From Rhodosporidiobolus odoratus (lineage: Eukaryota; Basidiomycota; Microbotryomycetes; Sporidiobolales; Sporidiobolaceae), in the NCBI GenBank assembly GCA_034387635.1, contig JAOANU010000006.1, forward strand, positions 744,001 through 808,000: a DNA stretch of 64,000 nucleotides. Direction: 5' to 3'. The stretch's first letter is position 1. Every line of letters begins with the position of its first letter. A model generated the notes under the pieces. It searched no databases. It saw nothing but the letters and a program-made list of their open reading frames with translations, and was not told the origin of the DNA. The translations under genes and the position numbers were made by a program. Positions 1 to 11,463 of the stretch are shown piece by piece.

Positions 1-722
1 AGTACCTCGTTGGGCAGGTTCAGGCAGGAGCGCAGGTTCGTCCCCTTCCCTTATTTCTGTCTAATTATCCATCTCTGACGTAGCTACCTCGCTTTCTCAG
101 CTCCTGCAAGTCTTCGACACCAACGCCGACTGCCTCACCCCTCACGGCTTCGACACCTTCATCCTCCCTTACCTCGCCCTTCTCCCCAAACTCGTTCGCG
201 CAAAACTCGCCGCCCTCTCCGTCCCCTGCCCTCCCATGACCGTCTTCGCCAAGGGCGCCTCTTCCCCCTCTCAACTCTCGTCCCTCTCCCAGATTGGCTA
301 CCAAACCGTCGGACTGGATTGGACCGTCTCTCCCCGTTACGCTCGGGAACAAACCGGTGGGAGGGTCGCACTGCAGGGTAACATGGACCCGAGTACTCTG
401 CTCGGAGGGAAGGAAGCGATCAGGAAGGAAGTTAGGGAGTTGACCTGGGGAAAGAACGGGTTTTTGACTTGCGCGACGGAGGGGATCAAGGGTGGATGGA
501 TAGTCAACCTTGGACATGGGATCACGCCAGGAGTCGACCCGGAGGATGCGCGTTACTTCTTGGAGCGGGTCAGGAAGGAATGCGCCAAGAAGAGCAGGGA
601 GGACGAGCCGGTACGTCGACCTGCCTTCTTCTTTCTTTAACCATCGAGCGATCTGCTGACCTCGCCGTTCATTTGTCTCTTTCCGCTGGTGTATCTCGCT
701 TATCGCTGTACAGGACGCTTAG
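1..722 (+). CDS. HEM12: Uroporphyrinogen decarboxylase, 3' part (5' end outside window)
   Basis: Decarboxylates the four acetate side chains of uroporphyrinogen III to give coproporphyrinogen III in cytosolic haem synthesis. The window opens inside an exon reading YLVGQVQAGAQ (1-35). An intron at 36-100 joins it to LLQVFDTNADCLTPHGF, restoring the family block. The long exon 101-610 carries QGNMDPSTLL and the C-terminal GWIVNLGHGITPGVDPEDA signature. A second intron (611-713, GTACGT...CAG) leads to a two-codon last exon and TAG at 720-722; this last junction is the least certain part. The family assignment is secure from the motifs. The 3' end faces NSE2 convergently. Confidence 0.93.
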
Positions 723-1187
723 CTGCCGGTGAGCAAACTGTAACCATAGCATCGCTCTTCTGCAGAACTGTCCGACGCCGGAGAGGAGAAGGGGGAAAGC
801 AGGCTGATCAGTTCGCTGGACCTCGACTCTCGTTTCTCTGTACGAACAGTCGCTTCAAGCTACTTTTTCCCTTCCGTCCACCTCGTCGCTTCCTACTCTT
901 CTTGATGGAACTCCTGAAGCGGGTTCCCAGATCTCGCGCAAATTAGTGGAGTACGTCAGGGAGCAGAAGAAGAAGGATGTCTGAGGGGGTGTCGAGTGGA
1001 TGACGGGTCCAGAAAAGCGTGGCCGTAGCATGAGAGGGTGTATGTTCTACTTCCCGCATACAAGGCAAGACTCGCAATTTCACTTCTCTTTCTCCTGTTC
1101 ATTGCGCTCTGTGCAGTGCGCCCAGGGGAAAAAGACGAGAGAGATACAACATGCACAGCTACTTCCTCGCATCCAACAGGTACCGTC
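723..1187. other. Convergent intergenic region HEM12/NSE2
   Basis: Between two converging stop codons. Only short, low-complexity reading frames are present; I see no gene, and it probably holds the two 3' UTRs. Confidence 0.6.
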
Positions 1188-2682
1188 CTACTCCTCATCA
1201 CTCTCATCCAAATCCATTGTCTCATACGTCTTCCCACCCGCCTGAGTCGCCTGCGTCCTCCCCTCTTTCAACCTCTTCTGATGTGCCTCTGTCCTGCGCG
1301 CCAATCCGACGTCTTGCTCCAACGTCCCTAGCGTGAGCGTCTTGGGACAGCCCGCGACGGGACACTGCACTGAACCGCGGTTTTGACGGAACATTTCTTT
1401 GATGGCTTCGCCGGAGAAGGAGTGAGGGCAGACAGTACTGTGGAAGGAAAGGGTAATAAGCGCGCGGTACAGCCTCGTGTCAAGGGAAGTGACGTACGAG
1501 GTGTAGGGATCCTCGTAGGGCGCGAGCGTGATGGGGCATGCGAAGGTCACGCGCTCTGCGCCGATCTCAAGCTCCTCATCTGAATCGTCCTCGTCCGCAT
1601 CGGCTGCAGTAAAGATCAAGACAATGTGCTCAGCATATTGGCTTTTGGTAGAGCAAAAGGAACAAAGCGCACCTCGAGGCAAGAAGCGCTTCAAGTTTGG
1701 TACACCCTGCCCGCCTGTTAAGTTCTCCTGCACGGTGTCAAGCAGATCGCGATCGAGGTGAACACACGAGGGCGACCAGACAGAATACGAAAGAAACTTA
1801 CCCAAGTGAGCTCGATGTGACCCTTGTATTGCCCTGATTTGAGGAAGCGCTGCCGTTCGGTTTTCTGGCGGTAAGCCTCTAGCGGTTGCTCCAACTTCTG
1901 CTCATACTGTTTGTAGAGATCGGTCTGTAGCAAGGCGATGGAATCTTAGCACACGCAAGATACCGCCAGAGCCTCCCCCGTAACCGCAATGAGTCGGGGG
2001 AAGAGGTGGGCCAAGCAGTTCAACGCACGATCTGGTGGCCTTGCACGATGCGTCCCCTGATGTCGCTGATGACGTTCATGCGGATCTCGATCTCCTTGTG
2101 GCGGTCGAGCACTTTGCGGAGCTCGGCGTCAAGGCCAGACAGGGAAGGCTGGAAAAGCACAGGCAGGTCAGTGTGAATCAGCAGTGCGCAGACGGACCAG
2201 GATTTGCTGCTGTGAACAGGCCTCGAGGGAGACTGTAGAATCGTAGGAGAGAGGCAGGAAGGACGAGGTGAGGGTAAGGCAACACGTACATCTTCACGGT
2301 AAACGCTGAGCATCTTGTCCTCGTTGTAGTCTTCGTCGCGGTACTCTTCGCTCAGCAGCTCTGCTGTCTCGGAGCAAACTGAGTGTAGTGTCTGGGCCGC
2401 CTCTGCAAGCTGCTTTTGCATAGTTTTCAGGTTGGCGACGAGGCCGCGTAGTTTGGCATCGCCTTGCTTGAGGTCGATAGGTTGGTTAAGGTACTCCTTC
2501 GGTAGCTAGGCATATCAGTTTGGCTCGAGGACAGGCGCAAAGCAGGAAAGACGAACTGGTTCGACCTTTGTGAGGATTTCGTCGTTCCTTCCGCCCTGGC
2601 CGCCGGCATCCGAGCCCTCGCCCTCAGAGTCAGACTCGACGGCGCGGCGCTTGTCCTTCCGTCTGCGGTCAATGCTAGGCAT
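1188..2682 (-). CDS. NSE2: E3 SUMO-protein ligase Nse2/Mms21 (SMC5/6 complex)
   Basis: SUMO ligase subunit of the nuclear SMC5/6 DNA-repair complex. Exons, read on the minus strand, are 2682-2566, 2505-2290, 2148-2029, 1924-1802, 1727-1673, 1603-1498 and 1437-1188; every junction keeps phase. The N-terminal two thirds is charged and helical, suiting the arm that binds the Smc5 coiled coil. The C-terminal third holds the SP-RING: CPITLAPYEDPYTS, then TVCPHSFSGEAIKEMF, then CPVAGCPKTLTLGTL. The 60-nt intron at 1438-1497 is a multiple of three and leaves an open frame if retained, but removing it restores the normal spacing of the zinc ligands. About 328 residues. The start at 2682 (MPSIDRRRKD) is the first ATG of the frame. 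It shares a 388-bp divergent promoter with COA1. Confidence 0.9.
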
Positions 2683-3070
2683 GAAAGTGTGGCTTGATCT
2701 GGGCTAGGCGTTGCAGCCGGTGAAGGGAAGAGGCGGAGGAACCAGGCGCAGGTAACGTCGAACGGCGCGGGGCTTGCTGAGGAGGAGCACTCGTGGCAAG
2801 ACGGAGCCCCTGAGTGTCGCAGAAGTGATCGCTAGACGCCAGGTGCAGTCGTTGATAGTGGACAAGGTCAAACCACCTCGCGAAGGAGACGCGACTTGAT
2901 CAGCATTTATTACACGGCACAAACGGGCAGCCTCGGGTACGAGAGTAGCCATGTACATAGATTCTGATTCTACTACAGCGCGACATGAGTTATCAGAATT
3001 GCCAGCGACCTCTTCCTCATTTGCGTCTCTGAGTGCATCTCCCTCATTGACAATCGCTCACTCTGCAAGA
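2683..3070. promoter_or_regulatory. Divergent promoter region NSE2/COA1
   Basis: A 388-bp gap between two divergent start codons. An in-frame upstream ATG for COA1 lies at 2951, but the residues it would add do not resemble a mitochondrial presequence. No specific binding site recognised. Confidence 0.45.
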
Positions 3071-3991
3071 ATGCTTGCACGGCACTCAACACGCACACTG
3101 GCTCAGTATCTGCCTATGAGAGCCTTACAAACCACAGCTGCCTCCTCCCCTTTGCGCCTGTTCTCCTCATCTTCACCTACTTTCGCCTCTCCCGCTTCGT
3201 CCACAGCACAGAGGCTGCCTGGAACCCGACCAGTACTGCCTACAAGACCACGGCGTATAGTACGGCATCATGTCGAGCGGGACTTGCCAGAGCTCAAGGT
3301 GCGCCTTCTCAGTTCCTCTTCTGCTGCCTTTCCCGGCTGACTCGCTAGTATTCTTTCTGTTTCTGTCCCCACGGCACGGACTCATCCTAAACTACATTGC
3401 TTGTTGCCTGAAGTCCCGAACGCCGCTCTACCTCGCCATAGCCGCCATCTCCGCCCTCGCCTGGGCAGCTTTCCTCGCCTACGCGACGAATGCCGAGCGT
3501 GCCAACTCGTCCGTCGTCCGGTCCTTAGCCTTCCAGCTGAGGAGTTGGCCGGCTGCACGAGAGTTCTTGGGAGAGGGAGTCAAGATTGAACCGGTTGTGG
3601 GAGATTTGGTCAGGATCAAGGGATCGGTATGTCTGTCCGTTCCCAGCTTCTTAACCCCCCTCTTGCTGGCAGGATCGGGATAAGTATGGACAGGGCTGAG
3701 ATACACGCAACCTGCAGATCAACATGCTCGCCGGTCGGATCGACGTTCAATTCCGAGTTCGCGGTTCGAAGGGTGCGTTTCCCTGCTGCCCTCCTCTCCT
3801 TCCTCGAGGACTCTGACAGGCCTTGTTCCGCAGCTGGCGGAATCGCCTCCTTCACTTCCATCCGCCGAGGCAAAGCGGGTCGATTCGAAGTCTTGCGATG
3901 GAAGATCACGAGGGACGACGGAGCGGTGCTAGATTTGGCGGGGTTGGATCTGACGCAGCCGTTGGTCGAGGGACTGGAACAGGAGGTGTAG
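3071..3991 (+). CDS. COA1: Cytochrome c oxidase assembly factor Coa1
   Basis: Inner mitochondrial membrane factor that helps early Cox1/Shy1 assembly of complex IV. Exons 3071-3298, 3414-3626, 3718-3772 and 3834-3991 join in phase to give 217 residues. The start at 3071 gives MLARHSTRTLAQYLPMRALQ, an Arg- and Ser-rich presequence; an in-frame ATG at 2951 is the alternative. Next come the family block RDLPELKSRTPLYLAIAAIS with a single membrane helix, the conserved RANSSVVRSLAFQLRS, SINMLAGRIDVQFRVRGSK, and FTSIRRGKAGRFEVLRWK. These match the DUF1783/Coa1 family over its whole length. The neighbouring PPR protein may act in the same organelle, though the two genes converge and need not be co-regulated. 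Confidence 0.88.
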
Positions 3992-4319
3992 AAGCCAGAG
4001 CCATGGCGAACAAAACGATCATCGGTAGTGGTGCAGTCCTTCTGCCGAGCATGTTTCTCTCTCTCCTGCAAGGACGCTGCAGTGAATCTTCAAGTTCTTT
4101 TCCTTACAGCCGACGACGGAGATACACGAGATAGGAAGGAACGGAATACCAAGAGAAGGAGTCTATAGGGGGAAGGGTATCAAGCACCAGCGACAACGGA
4201 CGAAGGGGTATCTTGCGAGTGGTGAGGGGCGAAGTGCGAAAGACGGCACACCGAGAGGAAGAATAGAGGAAGATATCGCAACAGTAGGGGCAGGAATATG
4301 GGGACAGAGACGAAAGCGT
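3992..4319. other. Convergent intergenic region COA1/PPR gene
   Basis: 328 bp between converging stops. No coding or RNA signal seen; presumably 3' UTRs. Confidence 0.6.
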
Positions 4320-7300
4320 CTATTGCTGAAGCGGAAGAGATTCGATACCCTCGTCCGCAAGCAGCTTTTGCAGGCGGCCAATGACTGCGAGGATGGGTCA
4401 AGTCAGCGAGTCTGGTGCAAAGGGGCGGAGACTCAACAAAGAGAGGAAGAGCACGCACCAGCAGGCGGGAACGCCCTCGCTTCCGCCAACCTCAACACCT
4501 CTGCCGCCCTAACCGTCTCCTCTGCCTTCAACTCGCACAGAATCATCGCCTCGTACGTACTCGGCTCGCGGTACGTCGGAGCATCGACGGGCGCCGGGCC
4601 TTGCGCAGCTTGGTGGTGATGCTTGGGGTGACGGTCGATGGGGTGGTTCCCGAGGGAGGCAACACCGGCACGAGGCTCAGACATGGCTTCGAAGACACGG
4701 CGAGCCTCGGTGTAAAGAGACTGGGAGGTGTAGCCCTAAAGAGGTGGGAGGAGAATGTCAACATCGTAGGTAATAGACGACGAGAGGAAGGGCCCTAGAA
4801 CGAACCTTGATCAGGCTATTGCAAACGTAAGCCGTCATCCTAATCTTCTTCTCGCGCATCTCTGCCAGGTACTTGTCGCAAAGCTCCGCTTGACCGTTCG
4901 CGATGAGTGCGTTGAGGAGCGCCTCGTAGACCACGGCGTCGGGAAGTGCGCCATTCGGGTTGTTGCGCGTCGAGGGGTGGGCCGAAATAGAGTCAAAGAT
5001 GGCAATGGCTCGGTCGGCATCCTTAGCGACGACGCCGTAAGCGGTAATCATCGAAGCCCAGTGAGCGCCAGAGACGGCAACGGTACGGTCGCTGACGAGA
5101 CGGGCGAAGACCTGCTGCATCGACTCGAGGTCGGGCTCGGGGCCGGTAGCGCCATAAGCGTCGAGAAGGAGCTTGTAGGTGTGCGCGGTCGGCTTGACGC
5201 CGGCCTTGGTGAGCTTACTGTAGTAGTGAAGAGCACGTTCCCGATCCGGCTTGGTTGAGACGAAGAACTGGATCATCGTGTTAAAGGGCGGAGGGCGGGG
5301 CTTGAAGTCGGGTCGCGAGACCATCTCGTTGAAAAGGAAGTCGGCAGACACGTCGTCTCCAGTCTTGCAGCAGGCGTTGATGATGGCGCCGTAGGTGATG
5401 GAAGAAGGGGCGATGCCGTGCTGCTTCATGAGCTCGAAGTACTGAAGAGCGTCTTTGGCACGACGAGCGCGGGACAGCTTGGAGATGAGGGTGTTGAAAA
5501 GGTAGACGTTGGGGCGGACATTGAGCTGCTGGGACTCTTCGAACAGAGAGAGGGCGACAGCGGCATCATCGGTGGTATCCTATTGAGAATAAGAAGACAT
5601 GATTAGTCGGCGCAGGAAAAGGCGACCAGACGCGAGGAGAAGAAGTCGCAAAGCACCTTCATGTTGAGGATCATCGAAGCGTAGGCATCAGCAGAAGGGG
5701 CGGACCCAGCCTGAAGAAGGCGATCCCGGTGGTGACCAACATCAACCAATTCTCCAGCCTGCGCCAACGCAATCATCATCTTATCCTCGAGCATAACCCA
5801 CGCCACGCTCTGTGCCTCTGCATCATCGTTCATGGCCGTGAGCGCGTCGTAAGCGAGGAGGTAAACCTGCCTGACCTCGCTGACGAGGTGCTGCCTTCCG
5901 AGCTGCTCGATAAGGCGACCATATGAGTCGGGGTGAGCGTAACGACCTTCCCTTGCGGCGGCGGTGGCGAGCGAGAACGCTTCGCGAGCGAGACGGGTCG
6001 CATCCTGGGCGCGGGTGACAAAGGAGAGTTGCTCGATCCGAGTGCCGAGGTTGCTGTCGAAGTTGCAGGAGGAAGGAGCCGGAGCAGATTCGGTGGCAGA
6101 GGTGGTGGGAAGGTTGGAAAAGTACGAGGGAGGGGTGGAAGGAGGAGTAGGGAATTGCTGAGCGGTTTCGGCGGAGTCGGCGACGGAAGCGGCAGTCGCA
6201 GAGGTGGCGGGAGCGGCGGATCCAGAAGCGATGGAAGCGACATCGTCCTCGACGGGAGCTGGTGAGGCGTCGACCTTGGGAGCGGCCAGCTCCTCAGCGT
6301 CAACGGGAACGGCGTGGTGATCCATGTTGCGAGTCATAGCATCGACTACGTTTCGGATCTCGGGGGCTTTCATGCCGCTCTGCCTCAGCTTCCTCGCGAA
6401 GAGCTCGTAGTCGTAGAGACCCTGGCCGACGGGGATCTCGGCGCCGGACGCGAGGAATTCTTCGAAGGCGAACTCGAAACCAGGGAACTCGAACGGCAAC
6501 TTGGGAGGGTTCTCCCTTGCCGCCGCTGCCGCGGCATGGGCAAACGCCTCGAGGGTGGTGTACCACTCGTCGCCAGAGAGGTTGAGTTCCTGAGGGGTCT
6601 TGACGACGGAGCGAGAGACGAGGTAGGAGTAGACGAGGGCTTGTTCGAGCCATGACTCCGGCTCGAACTCGACTACGCGACGAAGCTTGTTGGTCCAGGA
6701 CACGATCTTGACAGCGTCCTGGACGCTAGGCACCGGAGATCCTGCCGGTACCAGCTCGACGTCGCCAAGCTTTTCGCCGGTCCGGCGAAGGCCGATGGCG
6801 GCGAGAGCAGCATCGCTGACGCGAAGTGCCCAGGTGTGCCGAGGCCGGAAGCCTTGCTTACGTGCGACTGCAGCATCCGCCGGGGTGTCCCGCATAGTGG
6901 CGCGAACGACGTTGGCGAGCTGGAGGAAGGTGGACGCGGCGCGGGGGAAGAGACCATTGTGGGCTTCGGCCTTCAAAATGCGACTGAGGAGACCGGTAGA
7001 AACAGTGAATTCGATACCGGCGATGTCGGACAGGAGGCCGGCCTTTGTCGAGCGCTCAAAGGCGGCGCGGAACTCGGCGATGGCTTCAAGTGCGACTTGC
7101 TTCTCCTCAATAGGAGCGTCGGGCTGCCAGATTCGGGCGAGGTTGTAGTCGATCGTGGTGACGAAATCAGAGATGACGATCTTTCGCTTCTTCGAGGCGA
7201 CAGAGAGCATGGTACGGTAGATGTGGTTCAGAAGGCCGAGGAAAGGGGTGTCGACCGTGGAGTAAAGGCAGGCAGTCAAGAACGCGGGCCTCAGAGGTTC

Positions 7301-9679
7301 GCCGTCCTTCTGGTTAACGAAGCGGTCGAACCATTTCCGTGCCGAAACTTCGTCGCCCGTGCGAATGAAGGAGGTCACGACAATGAGGACGGTTCGCGAG
7401 GTGAGCTGGGGCGGGTAACCGGGGGCCAGCGTCTCGGGGGCACTCTGGGCGAGGATCATGCGCTCGAAGAGTGCGACGGCTCCTGCAGCGTCGCCCGCGT
7501 CGAAATGGGATTTGATGGCCGTGCCCCAGACGAACTCGTCCACGCTGCCGGTCTCACTCGCCTTGCCCAGGTGGCTGTCATCTTCGACAAACTCGGGGGC
7601 TGTGTCGTAAGCATGCTTGACGGCGGCGCGGCGGAAGTTTGGTCGGGCAGCTGGACCGGACGCTCCCCATTCGCTCTGCCGCAGTTGGCCGCTCGCTCTA
7701 GCTGCGAGATAGGCCTCGAAGACCTCCTTGACGAGTTCCGTATCCTTCTCAACGCCACCGTAGAGGCGGATGAGCGAATCGTAGGCCCTGAACGTCGGTC
7801 GTTGGAACGAACTCTTTTCGAGACGTTCGAAGAGGGCGAGTGCAACGTCGACATCACCGCGGTCCGTGGCGCACGAGAGGAGGATCTGGATGACGGAAGT
7901 GGAGAGACGGTCGCCGAGCTGACCAAGCGCTTTGTAGATGTGAAGGGCGGGGGTAAAGTAGTCGTATTCGGGAGAGCGGATGACGGCGAGCTGCTCTTCT
8001 TCCTGAGTTCCCTTCAATCGCTCATCCTGACCCTCAGCATCGTATGAGGCGGAGTCCCCGCCCCTAGCCTTCGCCGCCAAGGCCTTCTTCTTCAGCCTGC
8101 GCTCGAGGAAGGCGATATTCCGCCTGACCTCCTCGTCGCGAGTGCAGAACGCGCGGATGATGTTCTCGTACGAGACGCGAGTAGGATGGAGGCCCTCGGT
8201 GCTGAAAAGCTGGTTGTAGAGCTCGACAATGCTGTCCAGCGGATCGTTCGGTCGCCGAGTCTTGTGCAAAGCGGCCATGGCAATGTTGTGCGAGTGAATG
8301 TTCCATGAACGCGGGTCGGAAAGGTATTGCTGTACCGCACGGTCGACCTTCTGAGGGCTGCCGGTCTTTTCGGCGGCGAGGATCGCATTCCGGCGAGCCT
8401 GTAAAGAGGGAGAGTGTCATCAGCTACAGCATGAACCAGATTGAAGACCCCAGATCAGAAAGCGCACCAAAGCCTCCTGAGAGACTAACTGTCCAGCTTG
8501 TTCCCCTATTTGCACAACCTCTTCTTCCGTCTTTCCTCTCGCCCAACCAAAGCCCCCTTTCTTCTTGGGATCCAGCGAGGGCCTCTGCTCCCGCATTTGC
8601 GGAGAAGCCGTGCGAGGTCGAGAGTCGAGCAACTCGCTCGAAGCGAAGGGGAAGTCGGAAGTCGAGGAAGAAACAGCCGAGGTCGAATTGCGACGGTGCG
8701 TAGGTAACGCGGGCGAGGGCGGAAGGGTGGATGACATCGAGTAAGAGGTCTGGGAGACAGTCGGACGAGAAGTGGAAGAGAGGGGGAGTGCAGCGTCGGG
8801 TCCGTTGAGGGGAGCTGAGGTAGACGAGGAAGTGTGAAGAGCGCGACGAGCGACAGGGCGAACCGGCGTAGACAGCCCCGCTGCGCTCATAAGCGGAGCA
8901 GAGGAGCGAGCGAGTCCCGCAAGTGAGATTGATGCCCGGCGTCTCGTCTCCAGCACCTTAGTCTGCGGCACGCCCAGATCAATCTCATCCGCCTCGACCT
9001 CCGCGTCCTTCACGCCGTCCGTCTTCTTGCCTTGAGAGAAGGCGGTGTGGTACATCCGCTGGGCTTCGACGCCACTCAGCCTGATGCTGGAAAGGCCCGC
9101 CTCATCAGCGCGAAGAAGGTCGGCGGACGGTCGAGTCGGAGACGAAGCGGTGAGGCTTTGCCGGCGGGACCGGACGCCTACGGGCGAGCGGTTTCGGCGG
9201 AGAAGAGACCGGCGAGCCGAGGGAGAGGCGAAAGCGCGAAGGTCGTCGTCGTTTTCGAGTTGCGAAGGCGAGTCGGCTTGAGCGGCCTGCCCTTGCTGGA
9301 TAGACTTGCTCGACTGCAGAGGGATGTCAGACAAGGGCGTAACGCCTAGGGCAGGGGTTATGCGCACCTGGAAGAAGTGAGACCAGTTCCCTGCTTTGCT
9401 CGAAGCACCTCCCGCACCTCCTGCTGCTCCTCCGTTTCCAGCTCCGGCAGCCGCTCCCGCGCCGGCCCCGAGTGCGCCAGCGGCCATACCGATAGCCGTC
9501 GCTCCTCCCCCTACGCTATTGGCGGCACTGCTGACGCTGCCGAATACATTGCTGGTAAAGTCGAAAGTCGGGGCGGGAGTCGCGGTCGAGGGGAAGGCGT
9601 TACGAAGAGTATTGGTGATGTGCCCACCGCGAAGGGTCTGAGCGAAGTGAGTGAGCTTGTATGACAAGTGTGCTACCAT
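4320..9679 (-). CDS. Large pentatricopeptide repeat protein, probably mitochondrial
   Basis: Exons 9679-8468, 8398-5657, 5579-4806, 4735-4459 and 4384-4320 join in phase to 1,689 residues. About residues 1-400 are low-complexity, Ala/Gly/Ser-rich and basic, starting MVAHLSYKLTHFAQTLRGG; part is probably targeting sequence. About residues 405-1620 are helical-repeat sequence, with clear PPR units near the C-terminus such as VYLFNTLISKLSRARRAKDA, GIAPSSITYGAIINACCKTG and AGVKPTAHTYKLLLDAYG. PPR proteins bind organellar RNA. Size and layout recall Pet309/Cya5-type COX1 mRNA factors, but I cannot prove orthology. A Ser/Pro/Thr-rich insert interrupts the repeats at about residues 1,030-1,100. The first ATG of the frame was used as start. 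Confidence 0.85.
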
Positions 9680-10215
9680 GGCAACGTGAGAGGGAGAGAC
9701 CCGTAGGTCGTGCCGAGAGGGAGAACAAGCTGGTGTCGGGAAGAACTGGAAGGGAAGCGGCTAAAAAGGTTAACGCGTATTCCCTGGTGGTACTCTATGG
9801 GTAACTGACCTTTCTTGTTGTGTTTCGCGGATCCCAAGAGCCGAGATGAGGACGAGAGTGCGTCGGCAGGAAAATGTGCGGAAAGTTGAGGCGAGAAGAG
9901 CGGGACGGTTCTGGTGGTTGAGGTGGGTGAGCGGAGGTGACTGAACGCCTGCTCTTGTGTACAAGTGTAGTCGATCGGAATTCAAGGAGCAGCGGTGGCG
10001 CAACAAGACGTTCTCGAAGAAGCCGCTTCCTCCCGCACAGAATGGCGACTCCCTCCGGCATGGTCCAGTAATGCCATACAAAGTTTGCACAATGTTGTGA
10101 GATGCTGGTCGAAGCATTGCTGCCTCTACTGTACCATCCCAGGCGAGAATGACCGTCTGCTCCTCGACGGATCTCGCGCTTCTTCTTGCTCTACACGGCT
10201 ACATCTACAATCACC
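9680..10215. promoter_or_regulatory. Divergent promoter region PPR gene/KGD4
   Basis: 536 bp between divergent starts. Only shadow frames; no recognised site. Confidence 0.45.
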
Positions 10216-11286
10216 ATGTCTTTCCGCGCATCTCTCGTTCGCCTCGCACAGCACGCCCGTCAACCGCTCATTCGCTTCCCCGACCGCACAGCAAAGCGTA
10301 AGCTGCTCATTCCGAATCCAAATCATGACCGACTTCGACTCTACGACGCCAGGGCGCGGCGGAGGGAGCACAGCGAGCACCGGAAGAGCGACTGCGATAT
10401 CTGAGCTCGAGCGAGGAGCGGCAAGCCAGGGGAAAGCGCAGGACTGAGGTCCCGCTCGGAGACGACCGGTTCGCTTTGAGCGGGTATGGCAAAGCAGGAC
10501 GACGACAGGGGCTGCTGTCGGTGCGAGGACTGTCAGTTTCGCGCTATGAGAGCATGCCTGCACGGCTGCTGACCGGCCGTCGCTGATGCTTGGCGTCATT
10601 TGCTTCGAGGGCATAAGGTTGGGGTCTGCGCAGACCCCCAGGCTAGCTACTTATATCAGTACACGATCGAGCCCGCATAACGAGAAATGATGCTTAGCCA
10701 TGTCGCAGTTCAGCAAGCCTACTGTCTCCCCCGTCATCCTGACTGACCCTTCTCTTTTCTTGCAGCTTCCTCCCACGCCGCCGAACCCCATCCCTGCGCA
10801 CCTCAAGAAACTATCGACGCCTTCCCCCGCTTCCAGAACTCTCAGAAGAACCCACAGGCCCAGGTCTCCCAATCCTCTTCTTACGGTGGTCCGGCAATGC
10901 CGCCTAAAACGGACGGTAGCTCGGGTGGTAGCAGCTCAGGGTCGGTAGAGCAGAGCGAGTTGCCGGAATGGCTGAGGAGGAGTCGGTGGGCACCGAATGA
11001 GGAAGAGATAGAGGCAGTTATGGTAAGTCACCTTTCCCTCCCTCTTCTTCGTACCTTGCCACAATCACCGTTTTCTGCGGATCGCCGGTTCTCCATCTTT
11101 TCTGCTGCCGGTCAAGCGCGCACATATACTGTCTGGGATGCCGGCGACCGGCCTGCACCCTCTGATAGGTTGGTTCTCGTTGCGTCGCTGACTTTCCGTC
11201 TATCGCTGCTGCAGACCGGCGGAGCATCCGCGACAGCGCCCGTGACGAAGGATCTCAAGCTCAAGTGGTACACGCCCCAGATCTGA
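10216..11286 (+). CDS. KGD4: 2-oxoglutarate dehydrogenase subunit Kgd4 (MRPS36/YMR31 type)
   Basis: Small mitochondrial protein that tethers the E3 subunit to the 2-oxoglutarate dehydrogenase core in the TCA cycle. Exons 10216-10297, 10766-11022 and 11215-11286 join in phase to 136 residues. Exon 1 gives MSFRASLVRLAQHARQPLIR, the usual family start. The frame across intron 1 then reads SSHAAEPHPCAPQETIDAF, and the C-terminus has ELPEWLRRSRWAPNEEEIEAV followed by TGGAS, the family's E3-binding end. Intron 1 is 468 nt, several times the local norm, and holds an 18-bp perfect palindrome. An in-frame ATG 30 bp upstream (10186) is the alternative start. Assignment rests on both ends of the protein matching the family. 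Confidence 0.82.
10621..10638. repeat. 18-bp perfect palindrome inside the long KGD4 intron
   Basis: Reads GGGGTCTGCGCAGACCCC, identical to its reverse complement. It sits about 145 bp before the acceptor of the 468-nt intron. It could be a dimeric factor site or a hairpin in the pre-mRNA; no function is proved. Confidence 0.6.
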
Positions 11287-11463
11287 GAATGGCAGGGCAG
11301 AGATTGTATGATAGCTTCGCTGAGGTCGAAGGGGAATGCACAGATTCAGTCCATCTCGGCTTTCCTACTTCTTCTGACTCGAGCTGGCTCCTAGGGCGGG
11401 ATTGAACACGCTGATGATAGGCGACGGGAAGAGACTAACGGGCTCATGCTCGCGATGTGCTGC

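Noticed and set aside
6836..8047. 403-codon plus-strand ORF
   Set aside because: Antisense to the PPR gene, Gly/Glu/Val-rich as expected for the complement of GC-rich codons, no domain. The minus strand is clearly coding.
10615..10660. Palindrome as a terminator or riboswitch
   Set aside because: It lies within a spliced intron of a eukaryotic gene; bacterial-type terminators do not apply and no riboswitch core is visible.
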